The notes beneath the pieces were generated by a model. That model did not search any database. It saw only the letters and a list, made by a program, of their open reading frames with translations, and was not told where the DNA came from. From Salinicoccus luteus DSM 17002 (GTDB lineage: Bacteria; Bacillota; Bacilli; Staphylococcales; Salinicoccaceae), in the NCBI RefSeq assembly GCF_000712035.1, contig NZ_JONV01000006.1, forward strand, positions 310,001 to 374,000: a stretch of DNA of 64,000 nt. The letters are read 5' to 3'. Numbering within the stretch: position 1 is the stretch's first letter; every line of letters begins with the position of its first letter. Shown in pieces: positions 44,069 through 53,259 of the stretch. Position numbers and translations under genes: made by a program.

Positions 44069-44596
44069 ATGAAACTGTTACATCTTATAGATTTCTATAA
44101 CGAACTCATTATAAAGCAAGATTACTTCGAATGCCATGAAATCATGGAGGCGGCATGGAAGTCGAAGCCGGACTTCTCCAAAAATGATGCAGAAGTGTTC
44201 CTCATTCTGCTCGCCACCGGAGAATACCATTACAGGCGTGCAAACATCAATGGGGCCAGAAGATCATATCGGCGTGCGCTGAAACTTCATGAGGAAAACA
44301 TGTATGATCTGGCGGCACTCGGCATGGAGGATGCACTGATCGGAATGATGGTACAGAGGATGGACGATATGGAAACCGAACCATTCCGTCCCCTGCCATT
44401 CCCGCTGACCGAAGACATGTGGCTGGCGCTGCACCGTCACTGCGGCGACCCATTGGATATCGAGGCCTTCAAAAGATGGGCAAGAGCCCGGTTCGTCCGC
44501 GACGCACACATCGTTTCCAAACACCGCCTGAGGGACCGGACGGATGTCATCCTTGAGAGGGAGGCCGCCATCAAAAAAAGAAAACATCGGAAATGA
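44069..44596 (+). CDS. DUF309 domain protein (YpuF-like)
   Basis: 175-residue soluble helical protein with the DUF309 signature ECHEIMEAAWK near residue 24 and LLATGEYHYRRANINGARR further on. Function unknown. In Bacillus the counterpart (ypuF) is read in the same direction ahead of scpA; here it is divergent. A basic C-terminal tail ends in RKHRK, and the stop codon lies in the terminator loop. Confidence 0.82.
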   Translation: MKLLHLIDFYNELIIKQDYFECHEIMEAAWKSKPDFSKNDAEVFLILLATGEYHYRRANINGARRSYRRALKLHEENMYDLAALGMEDALIGMMVQRMDDMETEPFRPLPFPLTEDMWLALHRHCGDPLDIEAFKRWARARFVRDAHIVSKHRLRDRTDVILEREAAIKKRKHRK

Positions 44597-44603
44597 TGTT
44601 TTC
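44573..44603. terminator. Bidirectional terminator DUF309 gene / deoB operon
   Basis: Nine-pair stem GAAAACATC / GATGTTTTC, with seven A before it and TTTTC at its end; strong T-run on the minus strand. It overlaps the last codons of both the plus-strand gene and the minus-strand peptide. Confidence 0.8.
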
Positions 44604-44686
44604 TATAGAACAAGCACCCAGTAGATGAAACCCCATATCAGAGCAAGGAGCGCAATCAGGATGAAGGTGAAGTATTTATTCTTCAT
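44603..44686 (-). CDS. 27-residue single-span membrane peptide
   Basis: Short frame [20 protein letters not shown] continuing to a total of 27 residues, one membrane helix with a basic start. ATG overlaps the last codons of deoB by 11 bases, and an AAGGAG lies ten bases upstream within deoB, so it could be translated by coupling. Ends at the terminator. I do not recognise the family. Evidence is the ribosome binding site, coding position and clean hydrophobic pattern; a chance frame is not excluded. Confidence 0.5.
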   Translation of the reverse strand: MKNKYFTFILIALLALIWGFIYWVLVL

Positions 44687-45860
44687 CTTCCGCAATCTCC
44701 TTGAACAGGCTTTCGCCATGAGTGTCGTATTCAATTTTAAAGTTGTCGGCGATCGTCGCTGCAATGTCGCTGAATGTGTCGGAATCCCTGAGTGGACCAT
44801 ATGTGCGCGCTCCGCCCGCCTTCATCAGGAGGGGGACGTTCTCACGGGTATGGTCCGTGCCGGTATATGTCGGGTCATTGCCGTGGTCTGCAGTGATGAT
44901 CAGCAGGTCATCCTCACGAAGCTTCGAGACGATTTCCGGCAGACGGTCGTCGAATGCCTTCAGCGCATTGCTGTACCCTTCAGGATTCCTCCTGTGGCCA
45001 TAGAGCGCATCGAAGTCGACCAGGTTCAGGAAAGAAATGCCGTTGAATTCCCTCTCCATCACTTCAAGCAGCTTGTCCACTCCATCCTCATTGTTCTTCG
45101 TACGTACCGAATCCGTAATGCCTGAACCGGTGAAGATGTCGTTGATCTTGCCTATGGCGATGACGTCGTTGCCATTGTCCTCAAGTGCATTGAGCACTGT
45201 GCGCCCGAAAGGTTCAAGTGCATAGTCATGCCTGTTTTCCGTCCGCGTGAAATTCTCCCTGGAGTCACCGACATATGGCCGGGCGATGACCCTGCCCACA
45301 AGAAAATCGGGGTCGGTCGTCATTGCGCGGACCTTTTCACAGATGGTGTAGAGTTCGTCAAGCGGGATCACGTCTTCATGGGCCGCTATCTGAAGTACGG
45401 GGTCGTTCGAAGTATAGACGATGAGGTCCCCTGTCTTCATCTGGTGCTCACCATATTCCTTGATGATCTCAGTGCCGCTTGCAGGCTTGTTGCCGACGAT
45501 GTCACGGCCAGTGGCTTCCCTGATCCGGTCCAGAAGCTCCTCCGGAAATCCATCAGGATAGACTTTAAAAGGCTTCTTGATGTTCAGGCCGGCAATCTCC
45601 CAGTGGCCTGTCATCGTATCCTTGCCCTGGGATACTTCACTCATTTTGCTGTAGAAGGCATGGGGTGCATCGGGGCATCCGAGGCCGGGAAGCGAATCGA
45701 TGCATCCGAGGCCGAACTTCTCAAGGTTGGGCAGTTCTACAGGATGGCTCTCCAGAGTGTGCCTCAATGTATGTGTACCTGTATCGCCAAATTCGTCTGC
45801 ATCATGCTGTGCACCGATGCCTACTGAGTCGAGGACGATCAGATGGATTCTTTTGAACAT
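44676..45860 (-). CDS. deoB: Phosphopentomutase
   Basis: Interconverts (deoxy)ribose 1- and 5-phosphate in nucleoside salvage; alkaline phosphatase superfamily, Mn-dependent. Metal-binding [17 protein letters not shown] at the N-terminus and [19 protein letters not shown] near the C-terminus are complete. 394 residues. Nine bases downstream of xerD, matching fur-xerD-deoB (drm) of Bacillus. Confidence 0.97.
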   Translation of the reverse strand: MFKRIHLIVLDSVGIGAQHDADEFGDTGTHTLRHTLESHPVELPNLEKFGLGCIDSLPGLGCPDAPHAFYSKMSEVSQGKDTMTGHWEIAGLNIKKPFKVYPDGFPEELLDRIREATGRDIVGNKPASGTEIIKEYGEHQMKTGDLIVYTSNDPVLQIAAHEDVIPLDELYTICEKVRAMTTDPDFLVGRVIARPYVGDSRENFTRTENRHDYALEPFGRTVLNALEDNGNDVIAIGKINDIFTGSGITDSVRTKNNEDGVDKLLEVMEREFNGISFLNLVDFDALYGHRRNPEGYSNALKAFDDRLPEIVSKLREDDLLIITADHGNDPTYTGTDHTRENVPLLMKAGGARTYGPLRDSDTFSDIAATIADNFKIEYDTHGESLFKEIAEDEE

Positions 45861-45869
45861 TCTTATCTC

Positions 45870-46760
45870 CTACTTTCTTGGGTGGAATTTTTTGTACATT
45901 TCCCTGATCTTTACAGCAGAAATCTGGGTGTATATCTGCGTTGTACTGATATCGGAGTGGCCGAGCATCTCCTGGACCGCTCTCAAATCTGCGCCGTTTT
46001 CGACCAGATGTGTGGCAAATGAATGCCGGAAGGTATGCGGGGTGATGTTCTTGCCGATTCCGCTTGCAAGTTCGTATTTCTTGATTGTTTTCCACAATCC
46101 CTGCCGCGTGAAACCCCTGCCCCGGTTCGTGATGAACAGCTCTTCGACGACATCGTCCTTGAGCAGGGCCATCCGCTCATTCGACATGTACTGTTCCAGA
46201 AGCTCCCCTACAAAGTCGGTGATCGGAACGATCCTCTCCTTGCTTCCCTTACCCATGATGCGGATATAGCCCATGTCCGTATTCAGGTCGGAAGTTCTTA
46301 TGTCTATCAGTTCGCTCACCCGGAGCCCGGAGGCGTAGAGCAGTTCCATCATTGACTTGTCCCTGACGCCGGCCACTGACTGGTCGGGTGTGGACAGAAG
46401 CTTTTCCATCTCCTCCACTGTCAGATAGACGGGGAGTTTTTTGGCCTCCTTGATTGAATGGAGCCGGAGTGCCGGATTATGGGTAGTGATACCATCATTG
46501 ACCAGGAACTGGTGGAAATTCTTGAGTGTCGACTGCATGCGTGATATCGTTTTGGCACTTTTGCCGGCATGACGCAGCTCCTTCAGAAACCTGATGAGCA
46601 GTTCCGTGTCGATCTGCGAGGGGTCGAGCGCAGAATGGTCGGACAGGAAAGCCTCATACTGCATGAGGTCCTGCCGGTAGGAGCTGATGGAGGATTGGCT
46701 CAACCCCTTTTCGACGCTTAAAAAAAGCAGATACTCCTCTATATATCTTTTAAAGTTCAT
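45870..46760 (-). CDS. xerD: Site-specific tyrosine recombinase XerD
   Basis: Resolves chromosome dimers at dif with XerC. N-terminal SAM-like core-binding domain and C-terminal catalytic domain with arginine in ASGLRVSELID, HTFRHSFATHL, GHSDISTTQIYTQI holding the tyrosine nucleophile. ATG at 46760, nine bases from AAGGA, gives 296 residues as usual; the upstream ATG at 46766 overlaps the fur stop and is too close to the site. Confidence 0.96.
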   Translation of the reverse strand: MNFKRYIEEYLLFLSVEKGLSQSSISSYRQDLMQYEAFLSDHSALDPSQIDTELLIRFLKELRHAGKSAKTISRMQSTLKNFHQFLVNDGITTHNPALRLHSIKEAKKLPVYLTVEEMEKLLSTPDQSVAGVRDKSMMELLYASGLRVSELIDIRTSDLNTDMGYIRIMGKGSKERIVPITDFVGELLEQYMSNERMALLKDDVVEELFITNRGRGFTRQGLWKTIKKYELASGIGKNITPHTFRHSFATHLVENGADLRAVQEMLGHSDISTTQIYTQISAVKIREMYKKFHPRK

Positions 46761-46765
46761 ATCCA

Positions 46766-47212
46766 TTATTCCTTCTTGCTCTGGCAGTCACCGCATATTC
46801 CATGGAAAGTAAGGCGGTGGTCCGTCACTTTGAAATTATGGTCGTTTTCAACAATTTTCTCTACATCTTCCAGCAGGTCTTCCTCTATTTCTTCTACTGC
46901 TCCGCATTCCATGCAGACAAGGTGATGGTGGAAATGCTTGGCGCCCTCTTTTCTGAGGTCATAGCGGCTGACCCCATCGCCGAAGTTGATTTTGTCGAGA
47001 ATCTTGAGTTCACTTAACAGCTCGAGTGTGCGATAGACCGTAGCCAACCCTATTTCAGGATATTTATCCTTCACTTTCAGAAAGACATCTTCGGCACTTA
47101 AGTGATCACGTTCATTCTCGAGCAGGACCCTGACTGTAACCTCCCGTTGAGGTGTCAGCTTATACTGGGCCCCCTGAAGTGCTTCCTTGATTCTCTGAAT
47201 CCGATTTTCCAC
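46766..47212 (-). CDS. fur: Ferric uptake regulator Fur
   Basis: Metal-dependent repressor of iron uptake genes. Winged-helix DNA-binding part (TPQREVTVRVLLENERDHLSAED and GLATVYRTLELL), then histidine-rich metal site KHFHHHLVCMECG, with a second CGDC pair at the C-terminus for structural zinc. 148 residues. Starts with GTG after AGGTGA. A TATAAT at 47245-47250 and an adjacent ATGATAATCA half-box upstream suggest own transcription and possibly autoregulation. Fur rather than PerR/Zur is indicated by place before xerD and overall resemblance. Confidence 0.92.
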   Translation of the reverse strand: MENRIQRIKEALQGAQYKLTPQREVTVRVLLENERDHLSAEDVFLKVKDKYPEIGLATVYRTLELLSELKILDKINFGDGVSRYDLRKEGAKHFHHHLVCMECGAVEEIEEDLLEDVEKIVENDHNFKVTDHRLTFHGICGDCQSKKE

Positions 47213-47298
47213 GTGTTCACCTACTTTGTATGATAATCAAAAACATTATAACCAATTTATAACGTTTTTAAAAGTCCTTTGTGCCTTATTTAGAATTA

Positions 47299-47856
47299 TT
47301 ATAAATTGTAAGCCGCTATTACGTGCTGTACTGCGATGATCGTTTTCGAGTCCCTGAAGGCACCCGACTGAAGCAGCTTCTTCAGATCCTGCAGCTGGAC
47401 TGTGACGATATCAAGGAATTCATCATCGTCCAATTCCTGGGCATCAATCGTCATGTCCTTTGCCTCATACAGATGGACATACTCATTCGAGAAGCCGGGT
47501 GAAACGTAGAATTCCTGGATCTCCTCCAGTTCCGCGGCGACGCCGCCTATCTCTTCCCGCAGCTCCTTGATGGCCGTCTCGCGGGGCGCTTCATCCACCT
47601 CGATCTTGCCGGCGGGAATCTCCAGCAGGAAATCGTCCGGGGCGACCCTGTACTGGCGGACGAAATACATTTCATCCTGGTGGACCGCGATGAGCGCAAC
47701 GGCACCTTTATGGTATACTATCTCACGGTCGGCAGTCCCGCCGTCCGGCAGCTTCACACTGCTGTGGTCGACTTTGATGACTTTACCGTCAAAAATCCTA
47801 TTACTTGAAATGATTTCTTCTTTAAGATGGGAGTAATCATTATTTTCCATATCCAC
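47299..47856 (-). CDS. nudF: ADP-ribose pyrophosphatase (Nudix)
   Basis: Nudix hydrolase cleaving ADP-ribose to AMP and ribose 5-phosphate. Nudix box present as GKIEVDEAPRETAIKELREE followed by IGG, preceded by the REIVYHKGAVALIAV strand typical for ADP-ribose enzymes. 185 residues. Start either GTG at 47856 or ATG at 47850. Located upstream of fur on the same strand, as in Bacillus. Confidence 0.92.
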   Translation of the reverse strand: MDMENNDYSHLKEEIISSNRIFDGKVIKVDHSSVKLPDGGTADREIVYHKGAVALIAVHQDEMYFVRQYRVAPDDFLLEIPAGKIEVDEAPRETAIKELREEIGGVAAELEEIQEFYVSPGFSNEYVHLYEAKDMTIDAQELDDDEFLDIVTVQLQDLKKLLQSGAFRDSKTIIAVQHVIAAYNL

Positions 47857-47970
47857 ATGCCTCTCCTTCTTACTGGCGCAATTAATGCTACAGTTAGTAT
47901 ATTACCATAGCAGGAAATAATCATATAGTATGGACAAAAAGGCAAAATAATGCAAGAAATCACCCAGTGT

Positions 47971-47979
47971 TGGTATAAT
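47971..47979 (+). promoter_or_regulatory. Extended -10 promoter of the aldo/keto reductase-hydrolase pair
   Basis: TGGTATAAT on the plus strand in the 155-base gap between nudF and the reductase gene; no good -35. Nothing else identifiable in this gap apart from the ribosome binding sites. Confidence 0.6.
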
Positions 47980-48011
47980 TCTAAATGACTAATTAATGGA
48001 GGCATGAACTT

Positions 48012-48926
48012 ATGAGAAACATTCAGTTGAAAGATGACATCACCCTATCCGAACTTTCCTTGGGATGCATGAATCTGCCATTGGACGACAGGCCGGAGAC
48101 TGAAAGGATTATCCGGTCTGCACTGGAATCGGGCATCACCCACTTTGATACTGCAGACCTTTACCAGTTTGGTGAAAATGAAAAGGTCCTCGGTGAAGTG
48201 ATGCAGCAGTTCCGGTCGGATTATGCATTCACCATCGGCACCAAGGCCGGCAACGAATTCGATGCAGAAAAGCAGGAGAAGATCGGTTGGAATCCATCCG
48301 CTGCCCATATCAAAAATGCAGTCAAGGATTCCCTCAGCCGTCTTGGCGTCGAGGCGATCGACCTCTATCAGCTGCATGGCGGCACAATCGAAGACAACAA
48401 GGATGAAACGATATCAGCATTTGAAGACCTCAAGAAGGAGGGGGTGATCAGAAGTTACGGCATCTCCTCCATCCGCCTCAACGTCATCGACTATTATCTG
48501 AAGCACAGCAACATTTCGACACTGATGATGCAGTTCAATCCTATTGACAACAGACCTTTGGAAGTTGCCGGGAAGCTGGATGAGGATGTGAAGATACTCT
48601 CAAGGGGTCCGGTGATGAAGGGGCTGCTGAGCGGCAATTCCCGCAAAGTGCTGGAGAACAAGTTTGCAGACGGTGTGCTGGACTATTCATATGAAGAGCT
48701 GCAGGAGACACTCGGGAAGCTTGAGCAGATCAATGGAGATCTCACCGCCCTCTCCTATGCCTTCCTGAGGCATAATGATGCAGTGATCGTAAACGGGGTG
48801 AGCAGCCTTTCCCAGCTTGAAGCCAATGTGGAAAGCTACAGGAACATGCCCAAACTCACGCAGCAGGATTATGAGCGCATCCTGGACGCGGTCAAACTGA
48901 TCAGATACGAGGAGCATAGGGCATGA
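48012..48926 (+). CDS. Aldo/keto reductase
   Basis: NADPH-dependent oxidoreductase of the AKR superfamily, related to Bacillus YqkF-type proteins. Catalytic tetrad visible: Asp and Tyr in HFDTADLYQFGENE, Lys in TIGTKAG, His in YQLHGG. C-terminal cofactor segment GVSSLSQLEANVES. 304 residues, cytoplasmic. Substrate unknown. Overlaps the hydrolase gene by four bases. Confidence 0.9.
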   Translation: MRNIQLKDDITLSELSLGCMNLPLDDRPETERIIRSALESGITHFDTADLYQFGENEKVLGEVMQQFRSDYAFTIGTKAGNEFDAEKQEKIGWNPSAAHIKNAVKDSLSRLGVEAIDLYQLHGGTIEDNKDETISAFEDLKKEGVIRSYGISSIRLNVIDYYLKHSNISTLMMQFNPIDNRPLEVAGKLDEDVKILSRGPVMKGLLSGNSRKVLENKFADGVLDYSYEELQETLGKLEQINGDLTALSYAFLRHNDAVIVNGVSSLSQLEANVESYRNMPKLTQQDYERILDAVKLIRYEEHRA

Positions 48927-49843
48927 AATCTTTCATAAAATGGCTGGTCGCACTGGCCAGCTCGCTCATTCTCCTGTTCATTTCGCTTGGATACTACGCA
49001 TCGAGTCAGGCCCTGTTTTTCAAACTGAGGGACGTAGAGGTCATCAAAAGGCGTGAGACACGGGCCAAACGGCTGAACATGAAAACTTTCCAGGCGCTTC
49101 CCCAGGATGACCTCCTCATCCCGTCGAAATTCGACTACAGCATCAATGCCGTCTTCGTCCATCCGAATGAGACGAACAAGTGGATGGTGCTGTGCCACGG
49201 GGTGACGGAGAACAAGATCAGTTCAATCAAATATCTGAACATGTTCACGGACATGGGCTACAACTGTGTCATCTATGATGCCAGACGCCATGGAAATACA
49301 GGGGGCATCCATTCGACCTATGGATTCTACGAAAAGTATGACCTTGAGACCGTCGTGGACTATCTTTTCGATCATTACGGACCGGACATCGAAGTCGGCG
49401 TACATGGGGAGTCCATGGGAGCTGCAACGATGCTGCTCTATGCAGGCGAACTTTCAAACCGGGCCAAGTTCTATATTTCGGATGCTTCCTTCTCCACCCT
49501 CGGGGATGAGCTGACGAACATATTCAGCCAGTATACGAAAATAGGGTCGCCGGTAATCCTGGTCTTCACAAATATCTTCTTCCGCATCAGAAGCAGATTT
49601 TCGCTGTTCAAAGTCTCCCCGATCAGGGTCATAGAAAAGATAGAGCAGCCGGTCCTGTTCGTCCACTCAAAGCCCGATAAATTCATCCCCCATACCCATA
49701 CGGAGGAGCTGTATAAAAAGAAAAAGCCGCCAAAGGCGGCATGGTATCCGGAACGTGGCGGGCATGTGGAAAGCTATAACAAAAACCCCGAAAAGTACAG
49801 AAAAGTCGTTGAGAGCTTTATCGCAAATCACGTGGGATGGTAA
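48923..49843 (+). CDS. Membrane-anchored alpha/beta hydrolase
   Basis: 306-residue protein with an N-terminal membrane helix (WLVALASSLILLFISLGYYA) and an alpha/beta hydrolase fold. Nucleophile elbow GESMG in GVHGESMGAATML, acid in HSKPDKFIP and histidine in ERGGHVESY complete the serine hydrolase triad. Similar to the YqkD family. Coupled to the aldo/keto reductase (ATGA overlap). Its 3' end overlaps the 3' end of rnz on the other strand by 26 bases. Substrate unknown. Confidence 0.88.
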   Translation: MKSFIKWLVALASSLILLFISLGYYASSQALFFKLRDVEVIKRRETRAKRLNMKTFQALPQDDLLIPSKFDYSINAVFVHPNETNKWMVLCHGVTENKISSIKYLNMFTDMGYNCVIYDARRHGNTGGIHSTYGFYEKYDLETVVDYLFDHYGPDIEVGVHGESMGAATMLLYAGELSNRAKFYISDASFSTLGDELTNIFSQYTKIGSPVILVFTNIFFRIRSRFSLFKVSPIRVIEKIEQPVLFVHSKPDKFIPHTHTEELYKKKKPPKAAWYPERGGHVESYNKNPEKYRKVVESFIANHVGW

Positions 49844-50744
49844 TTTCAAGATAGTCATGTGCAAGTATCGCACGGTCCCCAAGCCGATCTTCGACGCTCT
49901 GTATCATTTCAGCGTCGTAGCGGTTGCTGATGTGGCCGAGCAGCAGCCGGCCATATGAAATTCCGGACAGGTTATTGAGCACACCATTTATTTCCGAGTG
50001 GAAATACTGGTGTGCTTTTTCCTGTTCCCCTTCAAGGTAGGTCGCTTCATGGACGATGAGATCGGCACCGTCAAGCAGTTCCAGGTAGTCCGTCCTGTCG
50101 ATCGTCCTCGTATCGCCATGGACGGCCACCTTCCTTCCCTTTACCGGTGGACTCAGGAAATCTGCCGTATCATATGTCTCGCCGTCATGCTGAAAGGTGC
50201 GGGAATTTTTGATGTCCCTGTAGACCGGTCCGGGCATGATGCCGATATCCTTGAGCTTTCCACTGTCCAATGCACCCAATTTGTCCGGTTCGATGAAGAC
50301 ATACATGAAGCTGTCTACTGCATGGTCCAGCAGGTAGCTCTTCACAGTGAAGCCTTCGACGTCATATTCCCCATTATGGGAGACTTCCACAAAGCGTATG
50401 GGATAATTGAGGTGGGACCCGCTGACCTTGAAGGTCATCTCGACCCACTCCTTCAGGCCGGGTGGCCCGTAGACCACGAGCGGCACCCCTTCCCCGCCCT
50501 GGTGGGCGCGGGACGAGAGGAATCCGGGCAGGCCGAATATATGATCACCGTGAAGGTGTGTAATGAATACGTGTTTTATTTTTGATGGCCTGATTGTTGT
50601 GTTCAGTATCCTGTGCTGCAGTGCCTCCGAGGCGTCGATGAGGAAGTACTGGTTGATCTCCTCGACGACATCCAGCACGAAGCTTTGGGTATTTCTCGTT
50701 CTGGATGGAATGCCCGCGCCAGAACCTAGTACTTTGAATTTCAT
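49818..50744 (-). CDS. rnz: Ribonuclease Z
   Basis: tRNA 3' processing endonuclease of the metallo-beta-lactamase fold. Zinc-binding THLHGDHIFGLPG near residue 63, further histidines in HDY and HATYLEGE, and the PPGL family motif. 308 residues. GGTGAT ribosome binding site. Divergent from zwf, as rnz and zwf are close in Bacillus and Staphylococcus. Confidence 0.96.
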   Translation of the reverse strand: MKFKVLGSGAGIPSRTRNTQSFVLDVVEEINQYFLIDASEALQHRILNTTIRPSKIKHVFITHLHGDHIFGLPGFLSSRAHQGGEGVPLVVYGPPGLKEWVEMTFKVSGSHLNYPIRFVEVSHNGEYDVEGFTVKSYLLDHAVDSFMYVFIEPDKLGALDSGKLKDIGIMPGPVYRDIKNSRTFQHDGETYDTADFLSPPVKGRKVAVHGDTRTIDRTDYLELLDGADLIVHEATYLEGEQEKAHQYFHSEINGVLNNLSGISYGRLLLGHISNRYDAEMIQSVEDRLGDRAILAHDYLEITIPRDLR

Positions 50745-50773
50745 TCTATCACCTGTTTTTGAAATGTTGGTTC

Positions 50774-50782
50774 ATTATATCA
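50774..50782 (-). promoter_or_regulatory. Extended -10 promoter of rnz
   Basis: TGATATAAT on the minus strand, 30 bases upstream of rnz, without a recognisable -35. Confidence 0.55.
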
Positions 50783-50792
50783 TATTAAAGAG

Positions 50793-50821
50793 TTGTGTTT
50801 TTAAGAATACAGTGGAATAAT
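50793..50821 (+). promoter_or_regulatory. Promoter of zwf
   Basis: TTGTGT, 17 bases, AATAAT, with TGG before the -10 (extended -10 type). Confidence 0.6.
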
Positions 50822-50858
50822 GATAAAAGAAAAATTTTGACTAAAGGACTTGTTGGAT

Positions 50859-52343
50859 ATGACGACTCAACCATTTAAAGTAGCGATCGCATTGTTCGGA
50901 GCAACAGGCGACCTTTCGAGGAGGAAGCTGCTGCCCTCCATTTTTCACCTCTTCCAGGAAGGGTCTTTGAAGGACGACTTTGCATTGATTGCGGTCGGCA
51001 GACGCGATCTTACGGACGCAGAGTTCAGGGATGTTGCCAGAACCTCCATCAGTGGCAACGACAAGCTTGAAACATTGGAGGGGCTCGAGGCATTTCTGGA
51101 TCATATCCATTATGTGAAGGTCTCCGTTACGGACAGTGCCAGCTATGCAGCATTGAAGGAGAAATTCGAAGCCGTTGAAGAAAAGCATGATACAGCGGGC
51201 AACAGGCTTTTCTACCTGGCCATGCCGCCCCAGTTCTTCACGGATATTACAGACAACCTGAGGATTTCCGGCGTGACGGAAACTAAGGGGTACAAGAAGC
51301 TGATCATTGAGAAGCCCTTCGGCAAGGATTACGAAAGTGCCCATAAACTGAACGAAGACATCTCAAAGACATTCAGGGAGCATGAAATCTATCGTATCGA
51401 CCACTATCTCGGCAAGGAGATGGTACAGAATATAGAGGTCATCCGTTTCAGCAACAGCCTGTTCGAACCTTTATGGAACAATCATTATGTATCGAATGTC
51501 CAGATCACATCTTCCGAATCGCTCGGTGTACTTGACCGGGGAGAGTATTATGAACGGAGTGGCGCCGTACGCGATATGTTCCAGAACCATATGCTACAGA
51601 TCGTCTCCCTGCTCGGCATGGAGCCGCCAATCAGCCTGAACAGCGACGATATCCGGGAAGAGAAGATCAAAGTGCTGAAAAGTCTCCGCAAAGTCGAAGA
51701 GAAGGATGTCAGCAAATATTTCGTCCGGGGCCAGTACGATGAAGGACTCGCAGAGGGTGCCCATGTAAAGAGCTACCGTGAGGAAGCGGATGTCAGCGAG
51801 GATTCCAATACGCCGACTTTCATAGCAGCACGGCTCTTCATTGATAATTTCAGATGGGCCGGTGTGCCATTCTATGTCCGTACAGGTAAAAGGATGAAGG
51901 ACAAGGAAACGAAAATCGTTGTGGAGTTCAAGGAAGTTCCCAAGAACCTCTACTATCAGAAGGAAGAAGACGATGTTCTGGCCAAGAACCTTCTTGTCAT
52001 CCGCATCCAACCGAATGAAAGCATCACCCTGCATCTGAACGTCAAGGACTATGCGGGGGAACAGGATACCAAGGAGATCAAACTTTCGTATTCGGTAGAC
52101 ACACAGGACCTGTCGCGTACAGTGGACGCCTATGAAAACCTGGTCTATGACTGTCTGAACGGAGATGCAACCAATTTCACCCACTATGAAGAACTGATGA
52201 ATGCGTGGTCATTCGTCGATCCCGTCAACAGGGCATGGGAGAAGGAGATCGCTCCTTTCCCGAACTATCGTTCAGGTTCTGACGGCCCGGTCAAAAGCAG
52301 CCTCCTTCTGTCCAAGGACGGATTCAAGTGGTGGAACGTATAA
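50859..52343 (+). CDS. zwf: Glucose-6-phosphate 1-dehydrogenase
   Basis: First enzyme of the oxidative pentose phosphate pathway, source of NADPH. Cofactor motif GATGDLSRRKLLPS near the N-terminus and active site RIDHYLGKEMVQN. ATG at 50859 gives 494 residues, the S. aureus length; two TTG codons just upstream are too near AAAGGA. The next pathway enzyme, gnd, lies 1 kb downstream on the other strand. Confidence 0.97.
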   Translation: MTTQPFKVAIALFGATGDLSRRKLLPSIFHLFQEGSLKDDFALIAVGRRDLTDAEFRDVARTSISGNDKLETLEGLEAFLDHIHYVKVSVTDSASYAALKEKFEAVEEKHDTAGNRLFYLAMPPQFFTDITDNLRISGVTETKGYKKLIIEKPFGKDYESAHKLNEDISKTFREHEIYRIDHYLGKEMVQNIEVIRFSNSLFEPLWNNHYVSNVQITSSESLGVLDRGEYYERSGAVRDMFQNHMLQIVSLLGMEPPISLNSDDIREEKIKVLKSLRKVEEKDVSKYFVRGQYDEGLAEGAHVKSYREEADVSEDSNTPTFIAARLFIDNFRWAGVPFYVRTGKRMKDKETKIVVEFKEVPKNLYYQKEEDDVLAKNLLVIRIQPNESITLHLNVKDYAGEQDTKEIKLSYSVDTQDLSRTVDAYENLVYDCLNGDATNFTHYEELMNAWSFVDPVNRAWEKEIAPFPNYRSGSDGPVKSSLLLSKDGFKWWNV

Positions 52344-52362
52344 TTGGAGAAGTGAGGAAATA

Positions 52363-53214
52363 ATGGAAACAGTAAATTTTGTCGAAAAGTTCATCATCTA
52401 TATAGAAGATCATCTGCGTGAACGTATAGACTACGATAACGTGCTCGATGGCATGGGGGTGGAGCCGAAATCATTCATCACCATATTCACTTCACTAGTC
52501 GGCATGACACCCTATGAGTATCAGACCAGACGGAAGATGACGGAAATCGCCCATGAGTTGCAGGCAGGGCACCTCAGGCTTATAGATATCGTAAAGTTTT
52601 ACGGCTACCGGGATATCGATTCTTTCAAGATTGCGTATCTGGAAGCTTTCGGGATTTCCCCTTATGAAACCGAGAAGCATTTCGATGCTCTGGATCTCCA
52701 GGAGCGCATATCGTTTGAAGTGGTACCTGTAGACCGTCCGAAATACCCAGCAAGGAATGCCTATATGGACGGTTTCCGGATTATAGGATTCGTCCGGAAT
52801 TTTTCCCTCGAGAACTATAGGAGTGGGATGAAATATGATTTTCTTGCATACCTTGAAGAAAACGATGTATTGAATGAATTGCTGAGATACAATGATGGCA
52901 GTATAAAGGGGATCATCCTGCATGAACGCTACGTCGATGGTGGAATGGAATTGACCGTAGGGGTCTCATCGACACTCGCCAGCCCTTTCGAAGAGACATA
53001 TACGGAGAGCAGTGAATTTGTAATCTTTGAATCCACCGGTGCTCCAGCAGAAGCGGCTGCGGATATATACAGATATATCTTCCGTAGATGGCGTTTCAAG
53101 GAAGAGAAGGATCTCAACTGCAATTTCTCCATAGAGATATTGAAAAGCCGGAATGACTTTGTTTCTGGACATTCCAAAGTCCAGGTGTGGCAGGCGCTTT
53201 ATCAGGATCTATAA
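52363..53214 (+). CDS. AraC-family regulator with GyrI-like ligand domain
   Basis: 283-residue protein with an N-terminal pair of helix-turn-helices in AraC arrangement (about residues 8-108; YDNVLDGMGVEPKSFITIF and RLIDIVKFYGYRDIDSFKIA followed by GISPYE) and a C-terminal domain of the GyrI/AraC effector-binding type (about 120-283, with a WRFKEEKDL segment). Starts 19 bases after zwf behind GTGAGG, so it is co-transcribed with zwf and ends at a terminator shared with gnd. A role in pentose phosphate or stress control is inference. The ligand is unknown. Confidence 0.8.
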   Translation: METVNFVEKFIIYIEDHLRERIDYDNVLDGMGVEPKSFITIFTSLVGMTPYEYQTRRKMTEIAHELQAGHLRLIDIVKFYGYRDIDSFKIAYLEAFGISPYETEKHFDALDLQERISFEVVPVDRPKYPARNAYMDGFRIIGFVRNFSLENYRSGMKYDFLAYLEENDVLNELLRYNDGSIKGIILHERYVDGGMELTVGVSSTLASPFEETYTESSEFVIFESTGAPAEAAADIYRYIFRRWRFKEEKDLNCNFSIEILKSRNDFVSGHSKVQVWQALYQDL

Positions 53215-53257
53215 AAAAATCGTCCGTCCCCAACGAGGGGGACGGACGATTTTTTTG
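53214..53257. terminator. Bidirectional terminator regulator gene / gnd
   Basis: Long near-perfect palindrome, arms AAATCGTCCGTCCCC and GGGGACGGACGATTT with A7 and T7 tracts on the two sides. Confidence 0.95.
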
Positions 53258-53259
53258 TG

